Below are positions 58,392 to 64,000 of a stretch of DNA of 64,000 nt, piece after piece. Both the position numbers and the translations under genes were made by a program. The notes under the pieces are model-generated. The model had not been told where the DNA came from. It saw nothing but the letters and a program-made list of their open reading frames with translations, and searched no databases. Origin of the DNA: Bacteroidales bacterium. GTDB lineage: Bacteria; Bacteroidota; Bacteroidia; Bacteroidales; P3. Location: positions 1 through 64,000 of the forward strand of contig JAFVBC010000019.1 of the NCBI GenBank assembly GCA_017480185.1. The letters are read 5' to 3'. Position 1 is the first letter of the stretch, and each line of letters starts with the position of its first letter.

Positions 58392-59182
58392 TCCCACTAC
58401 TCGACGCCTCGCTATTGCCCATTAGGGTGGTGGATGTGCTCGACGTGCTGATCGTGGCAGTGCTGATATACTACATCTACCGCATGGTGCGTGGCACAAA
58501 TGCCATGCTCATCTTTTGGGCACTGATAGTACTGCTGTTGGCGTGGCGTGTGGCGGCACTGCTCGACATGCGTCTGCTGGGGTCGTTGCTCAGCGCAATT
58601 ACAAGCATAGGCCTTGTCGCACTGGTGGTTATATTCCAGCCCGAGATACGCAAATTTCTACTGTTTATTGGCACCAAAACACAGATAGACCAGCCATGGC
58701 TGCAACGCCTACGGTTTTGGCACCGACACATGCGGCACACCTCCACTGTGAACTACGAATCATATATCGTGGCCTGCATGCACATGTCGCAAAACAAGAC
58801 CGGGGCGCTGATTGTGTTTCGCCGCAGCAATGGTGTCGAGGAGCTGGTAGAAACCGGCGAACGCATTGATGCCACAGTGTCGTCGGCCTTGCTCGAAACC
58901 CTGTTTTTCAAAAACTCACCCCTACACGATGGTGCGGTCATAGTCAACGGCAACACAGTGCTTGCCGCTCGGTGCATCCTGCCCGTTACCTCACGTCTCG
59001 ACATCGATCCCAATCTTGGCCTACGCCACCGCTCGGCTATCGGGGTTACCGAACAAATTGATGCCCTGGCCGTTGTGGTGAGCGAGGAGACTGGAGCCAT
59101 ATCCTACGCCATCGGTGGCGAATTGCATCACGACATATCGCCCGTCGAACTGCGTCAAGTGCTTGAAAAACACCAAGGTTAA
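58388..59182 (+). CDS. cdaA: Diadenylate cyclase CdaA (c-di-AMP synthase)
   Basis: The 264-residue protein has three N-terminal membrane helices (about 12-32, 38-56, 62-82), a linker, and the DAC domain (about 115-255). This has IVACMHMSQNKTGALIVFRR, SPLHDGAVIVNGNTVLAARC (DGA motif) and LGLRHRSAIGVTEQIDALAV (RHR motif), the two ATP-binding signatures. It makes c-di-AMP from two ATP at the inner membrane, a messenger for potassium and osmotic balance. It overlaps folP by 4 nt. No regulator such as CdaR is present, as expected outside Firmicutes. Confidence 0.95.
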   Translation: MIPLLDASLLPIRVVDVLDVLIVAVLIYYIYRMVRGTNAMLIFWALIVLLLAWRVAALLDMRLLGSLLSAITSIGLVALVVIFQPEIRKFLLFIGTKTQIDQPWLQRLRFWHRHMRHTSTVNYESYIVACMHMSQNKTGALIVFRRSNGVEELVETGERIDATVSSALLETLFFKNSPLHDGAVIVNGNTVLAARCILPVTSRLDIDPNLGLRHRSAIGVTEQIDALAVVVSEETGAISYAIGGELHHDISPVELRQVLEKHQG

Positions 59183-59225
59183 CCCAACGACCATTTCACC
59201 ACCCAAACAAGAATTATTTTTTCAC

Positions 59226-59233
59226 TACCTTTG
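59226..59233 (+). promoter_or_regulatory. Putative -7 promoter box of the M16 peptidase gene
   Basis: TACCTTTG (TAnnTTTG) lies 28 nt before the ATG at 59261. It overlaps the longer frame start at 59231, which is therefore rejected. Confidence 0.6.
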
Positions 59234-59260
59234 CACACAAAACAAAACCGACGAAATATT

Positions 59261-62125
59261 ATGAAGAAACAATTTTCAGCGTTGATGCTTGCACTGGTCA
59301 TTGCCGTAAGTGCATTGGCACAAGGTCTGCCTGGTGCAAAACACACCGACAAAAGTTCCGACCTCAAGGCACAGGTGCCGTTAGACAAAAAGGTACGCTA
59401 TGGCAAACTCGACAACGGCTTCACCTACTACATCCGTGTCAACAAAAAGCCCGAAAACCGCATCCAGTTTCGCTTGGTAAGCAATGCAGGCTCCATCCTT
59501 GAGCGCGAAGACCAGCGTGGCTTGGCTCACTTCTGCGAGCACATGGCCTTCAATGGCATCAAGGGCTACCCCCACAACGAGATGATTTCGAAATTGCAGG
59601 AACACGGCGTAGCCTTTGGCTCGCACGTCAACGCCTACACCTCGTTCGACGAAACAGTCTACTTTGTCAACCTCCCCAGCGACGATCCCGAAATGGTCAA
59701 AATGGGCATTGAGATTCTTGACGGTTGGGCTGGCAATATTCTCTTCGACCAAAAAGAAATTGAAAGCGAGCGTGGTGTCATACACGAAGAGTGGCGTGGC
59801 CGTCGCGGTGCTTCCGATCGTATTTGGCGCAAAATAGCTCCACTTGAACTTAAAGGCTCACTCTATGCCGAGCGCATGCCCATTGGCTTGGAGAGCGTCA
59901 TCATGAACTTTGAACGTCAAGCCATAGTCGACTTCTTCAACGACTGGTATCGCCCCGACTTGCAAGCCATCGTCATCGTTGGCGACATCCCCGACATCAA
60001 TGCCATGGAGAAACAAGTGAAAGAGGTGTTCGGTGCTCACCGCAAAGTTGTCAACCCCAAAGAACGTAAAATATTCAGCATACCTGGCAACATAGAGCCC
60101 ATTGTAGCCATCGCCACCGATAAGGAGCAAACCCGCACAAGCTTGGAATTTACTTGGAAGCACGAGAAAGCCCCCCAAGGCACCGTTGGCGACTATCGTC
60201 AAAGCCTTGTCCGCTCTCTCATCAACATGATGATTAACGACCGTCTGCGCGACATCTGCGAGAACCCCACTGTACCTATGATGTCGGCCCATGCTGGTTA
60301 TGGTGGATTTCTTGCTCGCGACCTTGACCAATTCTACGTTTCAGCATCGCCCAAAGAAGGTCGCATTGAAGAAACGGCAGTGCGACTACTCAACATAATG
60401 AAGCAGATAGACGACCACGGCTTCTTGCAAACCGAACTTGACCGTCAGAAAGAAGAACTCCTCTCACAGTACACCAAAATGGCAAAAGAGGAGAATAAGA
60501 CACAAAGCAACAGCCTGGCCAACGAATACACTCGCCACTTCCTTGAAGGCGAATCGGCTCCAGGAATACGTCAAGAGTGGAAATATGCCAAAGAGTTTGT
60601 ACCTGGCATAACCCTCGAAGAATGCAACCAAATGGTAAGCAGTTGGATTACCGATGAGAACATGATTATTGAACTCACCGCACCAGAAAAAGCCGAAGTA
60701 AAAATACCTACCGAACAGGCATTGCTCGACATAGTTAAAAAGAACAAGAGCGTGGCAACCGAAGCATGGGTAGACAACTTCAAAGAGGAGCCCCTGTTTA
60801 CAGAAGCGGTTGATGCCATTACCCCAGAGATTACAAATACCAACCAAGAACTGGACTACACCGAATATACTTGTCCCAACGGCATTCGTTTCATCGTTAA
60901 AAAAACCGAGTTGAAAGCCGACGAGATACAATTTGCCAGTTTCTCATTTGGTGGTACCTCGCTCTATAGCGATGAAGAATACTATCAAGCAGCCAACGCA
61001 GCCAGCTTTATTGATGCTGGTGGCATATCCGATTTCAGTGCCACTCAGTTGGGTAAGAAACTTAAAGGCATGAACCTTAGCATAAGCCCCTACATAAGCG
61101 ACGAGGTGCAGGGCTTTAGCGGCAGCTGTTCGCCCAAAGACCTTGAGACCACTCTCCAACTGCTTAACCTCTACTACACTGCTCCGCGCAAGGATGAAGA
61201 TGCCTACCAACGCAACATCGAGAATACCATCAACCAAATCAAAAACATTCGCGAAAACCCACAGGTGGTCTTCGTAGAAAAATTCGTCAAGACGGCATAC
61301 CCCAACAGCCGACGCACCATAGTTATACCCACCGAGGCACAGGTAAAGGGCTTGTCGCTTGACCGCATGTACGAGATTTATCGTGAGCGTTTTTCTGATG
61401 CAAGTGCACAAACTTTCTTCTTTGTCGGAAATGTAAATGATGAACACATCAAACTCATAGCCAACTACCTCAACCATCTGCCTGTTAATGGCAAACAAAA
61501 GGACGAGAAATATATCAACCGCAACCCGAAGTTTGCCGAGGGCATACAACACGCCGAAGCCGTTAAAGGCATTGAGCGTCAAGGTATGCTTATCGTTTCA
61601 GGCCAAACGGTAAGCACCGAGCCCATCGATCCTCAAACCCGCATAGCCATTGACGCATTGGGCGAGGCTCTGCAAATCACCGTTACCGAGATTATCCGCG
61701 AAAAGAACGGCGATGCCTACAGCCCGAGCGCAAACTTCGATTACAGTCTCATGCCCGAAAACACCGTCAGCTGGCAGTTCTACATCGGTTGCGACCCCGA
61801 CAAGATTAAGAAAATTGAGAAAGACTGCATCAAAATCTTAAAGCAGTACATAAAGAAAGGCCCCGATGAGAAGACCATTGCCAAGGTGAAAAAGCAGATG
61901 ATTGTAGACCGTGGCAACTCGCGTCAGAACAACGGTTTCTGGCTTGGTCAGATACGCAGCAGTTACATGCTCAATGAAGGTCGCGAATTCATCGAACAAT
62001 ACGACGAAATGGTTAACTCCATCACCGTAAAGGATCTGAAGGCTTTGGCCAAGAAGTATATCAATCTGAAAAACTATATTGCCGTCTCACTACGTCCTGA
62101 AGGTAGTTACGACGACAAAGAATAG
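59261..62125 (+). CDS. Exported M16-family zinc metallopeptidase (pitrilysin/insulinase type)
   Basis: The 954-residue protein has a signal peptide (MKKQFSALMLALVIAVSALA, cut after ALA-Q). Four M16 modules follow in two halves. The active half carries the inverted zinc motif GLAHFCEHMAFNG (His90, Glu93, His94) and the third ligand region EIESERGVIHEEWRGRRG (Glu170/Glu177). Next come FNDWYRPDLQAIVIVGDI and, in the second half, DRMYEIYRERFSDASAQTFF and FVGN. Length fits the single-chain, two-half PqqL/pitrilysin-like periplasmic enzymes of Bacteroidota. It would degrade peptides in the periplasm; specificity is unknown. It has its own -7 box and a terminator and no operon partner. Confidence 0.93.
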   Translation: MKKQFSALMLALVIAVSALAQGLPGAKHTDKSSDLKAQVPLDKKVRYGKLDNGFTYYIRVNKKPENRIQFRLVSNAGSILEREDQRGLAHFCEHMAFNGIKGYPHNEMISKLQEHGVAFGSHVNAYTSFDETVYFVNLPSDDPEMVKMGIEILDGWAGNILFDQKEIESERGVIHEEWRGRRGASDRIWRKIAPLELKGSLYAERMPIGLESVIMNFERQAIVDFFNDWYRPDLQAIVIVGDIPDINAMEKQVKEVFGAHRKVVNPKERKIFSIPGNIEPIVAIATDKEQTRTSLEFTWKHEKAPQGTVGDYRQSLVRSLINMMINDRLRDICENPTVPMMSAHAGYGGFLARDLDQFYVSASPKEGRIEETAVRLLNIMKQIDDHGFLQTELDRQKEELLSQYTKMAKEENKTQSNSLANEYTRHFLEGESAPGIRQEWKYAKEFVPGITLEECNQMVSSWITDENMIIELTAPEKAEVKIPTEQALLDIVKKNKSVATEAWVDNFKEEPLFTEAVDAITPEITNTNQELDYTEYTCPNGIRFIVKKTELKADEIQFASFSFGGTSLYSDEEYYQAANAASFIDAGGISDFSATQLGKKLKGMNLSISPYISDEVQGFSGSCSPKDLETTLQLLNLYYTAPRKDEDAYQRNIENTINQIKNIRENPQVVFVEKFVKTAYPNSRRTIVIPTEAQVKGLSLDRMYEIYRERFSDASAQTFFFVGNVNDEHIKLIANYLNHLPVNGKQKDEKYINRNPKFAEGIQHAEAVKGIERQGMLIVSGQTVSTEPIDPQTRIAIDALGEALQITVTEIIREKNGDAYSPSANFDYSLMPENTVSWQFYIGCDPDKIKKIEKDCIKILKQYIKKGPDEKTIAKVKKQMIVDRGNSRQNNGFWLGQIRSSYMLNEGREFIEQYDEMVNSITVKDLKALAKKYINLKNYIAVSLRPEGSYDDKE

Positions 62126-62143
62126 CAATCTACAATCCCTTTA

Positions 62144-62189
62144 ACAATGGGGACGGACGATAATGCCGTCGGTCCCCATTGTTTTTTTT
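62144..62189 (+). terminator. Intrinsic terminator of the M16 peptidase gene
   Basis: Stem ACAATGGGGACGGACG (62144-62159) pairs with CGTCGGTCCCCATTGT (one mismatch), followed by a T-run. It lies only 14 nt before the nnrD start codon. Confidence 0.85.
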
Positions 62190-62203
62190 ATGCGTCGTTC
62201 AGC

Positions 62204-63007
62204 ATGCGAAACCCCGACACAACAAAACACGACTACGGCCACACGCTTATCATTGCCGGCGCCTTTGGACGTATGGGATGTGCCATCCTGGCCGCCCGTG
62301 CTGCCCTGCGCAGTGGCTGTGGACTGGCAACGGTGCATCTGCCCCGCCAATGCGTTGCGCCAATGCAATCAGCCCTACCCGAAGCCATGGTGAGCATCGA
62401 CACCCATGGCAACCTTTTCACCACTACCCCATCCACCCTTGAACGCTACACCTCTGTGGCCATCGGACCTGGAATAGGCACATCGCAGAGCACACAACAG
62501 GCTCTGCTTGAAGCCATACTTGCCACCCCTTGCCAAACGCCCCTCATCCTCGATGCCGATGCACTGAACATCATGGCCATCAACCCCGAGGTGCTTACTG
62601 CCGTGGCCAATCGCCAAGGGCTGCCAACCATCGTAACACCACATGCTGGCGAATATGCACGCCTGTTTGGCAACACCGATCCAATCGATGCAGCGCAGCG
62701 TTACAACCTCATTGTGGTACAGAAAATGCACCGCACGCGAGTAATTGCGCCATGGGGCGAGATATATGGAAACCACACTGGCAACGCCGCCATGGCCACA
62801 GCTGGCAGTGGCGACGTGCTGACAGGCATTTTGGCAGGATGCCTTGCACAAAGCCACCCCAACGAGCATCAACTATTCAACATAGCCACAAAAGCGGTGG
62901 CCATACACGGTCAATGTGGCGACAAATGCGCCGACATACAGAGCCAATCGTCGGTTATAGCAAGCGATATTATCGAAAAACTAAAAGAGATAACAATCGA
63001 AATATAA
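62204..63007 (+). CDS. nnrD: ADP/ATP-dependent NAD(P)H-hydrate dehydratase, stand-alone
   Basis: The 267-residue protein of the ribokinase-like NnrD/CARKD family has HTLIIAGAFGRMGCAILAAR, ALRSGCGLATVHLPRQC, VAIGPGIGTS, PLILDADALNIMA, PTIVTPHAGEYARLFG, and GNAAMATAGSGDVLTGILAG (the AGTGDVL-type active-site loop with its Asp). It repairs hydrated NADH/NADPH. In many bacteria it is fused to the NnrE epimerase; that N-terminal domain is absent here. The ATG at 62204 lies after the M16 terminator; the longer frame from 62147 is inside the hairpin. No separate promoter was seen, so it may depend on read-through. Confidence 0.92.
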   Translation: MRNPDTTKHDYGHTLIIAGAFGRMGCAILAARAALRSGCGLATVHLPRQCVAPMQSALPEAMVSIDTHGNLFTTTPSTLERYTSVAIGPGIGTSQSTQQALLEAILATPCQTPLILDADALNIMAINPEVLTAVANRQGLPTIVTPHAGEYARLFGNTDPIDAAQRYNLIVVQKMHRTRVIAPWGEIYGNHTGNAAMATAGSGDVLTGILAGCLAQSHPNEHQLFNIATKAVAIHGQCGDKCADIQSQSSVIASDIIEKLKEITIEI

Positions 63008-63046
63008 ACACATTAGCATTTTCCGACCAAAATATTTCAAAAAAAA

Positions 63047-63078
63047 TTTGGTCACTTTTTCAAATCGACTTAACTTTG
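63047..63078 (+). promoter_or_regulatory. Promoter of tRNA-Asn (-33 TTTG, -7 TAACTTTG)
   Basis: TTTG (63047-63050), a 20-nt spacer and TAACTTTG (63071-63078) form the best full match to the Bacteroidota consensus in the window, 24 nt upstream of the tRNA. Confidence 0.8.
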
Positions 63079-63102
63079 CAACCGATTTCGAGAGAGAAAC
63101 AA

Positions 63103-63176
63103 TCCTCCTTAGCTCAGTTGGTTAGAGCACCTGACTGTTAATCAGGGGGTCGAAGGTTCAAGTCCTTCAGGGGGAG
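63103..63176 (+). tRNA. tRNA-Asn (GTT)
   Basis: Acceptor TCCTCCT (63103-63109) pairs with AGGGGGA (63169-63175) with one G-T pair. Anticodon stem CTGA/TCAG encloses CTGTTAA, giving anticodon GTT, and the T-loop is GTTCAAGTC. CCA is not encoded. Confidence 0.96.
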
Positions 63177-63179
63177 CGG

Positions 63180-63213
63180 AAAGAGTGTCAAGCAATTGAC
63201 ACTCTTTTTTTTG
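63180..63213 (+). terminator. Intrinsic terminator of tRNA-Asn
   Basis: Stem AAAGAGTGTCAA (63180-63191) / TTGACACTCTTT (63196-63207), 4-nt loop, followed by a T-run. Confidence 0.9.
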
Positions 63214-63388
63214 TATCCTGCAGCGAAGAATCGCCGTAGCAATGCACCACATGAGCCAGTTGCAAGGCGCACATCTGCCGACACGAGCGTGCAACACATG
63301 CAGCCAAACCGACAAAAACCTTTACCAACAAAGCAAACTTGCCACCCAAATGCTTTGCCCCATGCAATGGGCACGACAGCATCATATA

Positions 63389-63478
63389 GGTATCAACTTC
63401 GGCCGTTATTCAGTTGTTCTTCAGTTGTTCTTCAGTCATTAACTGAAGAACAACTGAAGAACAGCCCTACTTGATACT
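63389..63478. repeat. 11-nt-unit fold-back repeat, copy F (GTTCTTCAGTT type)
   Basis: TATCAA (63391-63396) and TTGATA (63471-63476) bound a hairpin. CAGTTGTTCTTCAGTTGTTC and TTCAGT (63411-63436) fold onto ACTGAAGAACAACTGAAGAAC (63442-63462). Its reverse complement closely follows copy B, including the flanks TATCAAGTAGGGCT and CGGCCGAAGTTGATACC. Its right end touches the stop codon of the partial minus-strand gene. The rest of the gap from 63214 shows no gene. Confidence 0.87.
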
Positions 63479-64000
63479 ACCATAATGGCTTTTTGCACAG
63501 GTTTTGCCACGGTTGTGTGTGATAGAGTTCGCGCGAGTCGCACACCAATTCGTAGTATTGTGCCGTCATTGTACGGGGATATTTAGCGCGAAGCGTCCAG
63601 ATTTTACCCAACCGTGCATAGTAGCGTGCTCGGGCATCGTTGGTGCGCAGTGTGCGAAAGGCCTTATCTCGCAGTTTCTTGCAGGTGGCATTGGCGCGTT
63701 GGGCATACCGCGTGTCTTCCACATCGGTCAGCCCACTGCCGTTCCAACCGCGAGAATAGGATGTAAGCCACCAACAGTTGCCAAAGCTGTTTTCAAGACC
63801 GATGGTGTATTCCAGCATGGCAAGACCACGGCTGTCGGCATCGGAGCCGTGATGCATGGCATGTTGCAGCGAGTCCATGCGCTGCGCGAAATGCAACTTG
63901 TAGCGAGTGCTGTCGTGGCTGGCGATTGAGAAGTCGACACAGAATGGGTCGAGCCAACAACTCAAATTTGTGAGTCGCTGGTAGGTGTCGGACAGGCGTT
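63477..64000 (-). CDS. C-terminal part of an unrecognised protein (runs off the window)
   Basis: The reading frame is open from the window edge (about RLSDTYQRLTNLSCWLDPFC onward) to a TAG at 63477-63479, giving roughly 174 C-terminal residues; the start lies beyond 64000. Residues include helical stretches (ADSRGLAMLEYTIGLENSFG, CWWLTSYSRGWN, AQRANATCKKLRDKAFRTLR, ARARYYARLGKIWTLRAKYP). The spacing of aromatic residues suggests a TPR-like alpha-helical protein of the type common in Bacteroidota. No family assigned. The TTG at 63965 is not needed as a start because the frame continues upstream. Confidence 0.65.
   Translation of the reverse strand, partial: RLSDTYQRLTNLSCWLDPFCVDFSIASHDSTRYKLHFAQRMDSLQHAMHHGSDADSRGLAMLEYTIGLENSFGNCWWLTSYSRGWNGSGLTDVEDTRYAQRANATCKKLRDKAFRTLRTNDARARYYARLGKIWTLRAKYPRTMTAQYYELVCDSRELYHTQPWQNLCKKPLW

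Noticed and set aside
62147-62203. 19-residue extension of NnrD
   Set aside because: The codons lie inside the M16 terminator hairpin and T-run.

Overview
The window is a continuous stretch of a Bacteroidales (Bacteroidota) chromosome, probably an uncultured gut or oral lineage related to Porphyromonadaceae, Prevotellaceae or Paludibacteraceae. The evidence is as follows: promoters of the Bacteroidota type (TAnnTTTG at -7, once with TTTG 20 nt upstream); almost no Shine-Dalgarno sequences; type IX secretion (T9SS) C-terminal sorting domains on three proteins; a gingipain-type C25 and a streptopain-type C10 peptidase; the lipoprotein form of TamA (TamL); a BtuB/BtuG pair; and families largely typical of the phylum (DUF4293, DUF1599, short PLP arginine decarboxylase). 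I see no phage, insertion sequence, transposase or CRISPR array.

Layout. 1-1665: four tRNAs (Gly, Lys, Pro, Thr) ending in a terminator, then the ribosomal operon rpsF-rpsR-rplI. 1856-7733: a secreted C10 protease, a histidine kinase without a response regulator, sppA and fructose-bisphosphate aldolase. 7823-11162: a cobalamin riboswitch followed by btuB- and btuG-like genes. 11605-20855: a 2430-residue T9SS adhesin and an acyl-CoA dehydrogenase. 21110-28417: a DUF2798 membrane protein, then a seven-gene, tightly overlapped operon with an ECF-S-like protein, an IspD-family cytidylyltransferase, a NeuB-family synthase, a CMP-nonulosonate synthetase fused to a KdsC-like phosphatase, a putative sialyltransferase, a GT2 glycosyltransferase and an FAD oxidoreductase. 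28511-30422: etfB-etfA. 30809-34752: a MORN-repeat protein, mtaB, aquaporin and a secreted unknown. 34949-44887: proS and an envelope block (outer-membrane barrel, waaA, tamL, EamA transporter, phosphoesterase, lipoprotein, sugar-phosphate transferase). 44927-49549: FKBP-like lipoprotein, arginine decarboxylase, C25 peptidase. 49869-57204: a minus-strand operon DUF1599 - DoxX-like - DUF4293 - tsaE - rsfS - ftsH - cdsA - psd - rluA. 57537-63007: folP-cdaA, an M16 peptidase and nnrD. Then tRNA-Asn and the C-terminal part of a gene running off the window.

Two things stand out. First, six intergenic sites (about 6.6, 21.7, 41.9, 49.7, 57.4 and 63.4 kb) carry one modular repeat family. It is built from tandem 11-nt units of two types (CCCTATCAACT-like and GTTCTTCAGTT-like) that fold back into hairpins, and two copies contain both unit types. 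I do not recognise it as a named element. Second, the 21925-28417 operon has the parts needed to make, activate and transfer a nonulosonic acid (sialic acid or KDN), including a transferase candidate with EDG, HP and SS motifs.

Functional themes are envelope building and surface decoration (Kdo transfer, TamL, sugar-phosphate transferase, nonulosonate operon, phospholipid synthesis), T9SS-exported proteases and an adhesin, and vitamin B12 capture. Housekeeping translation, tRNA modification and c-di-AMP genes lie between them. None of the five tRNA genes encodes its 3' CCA end.
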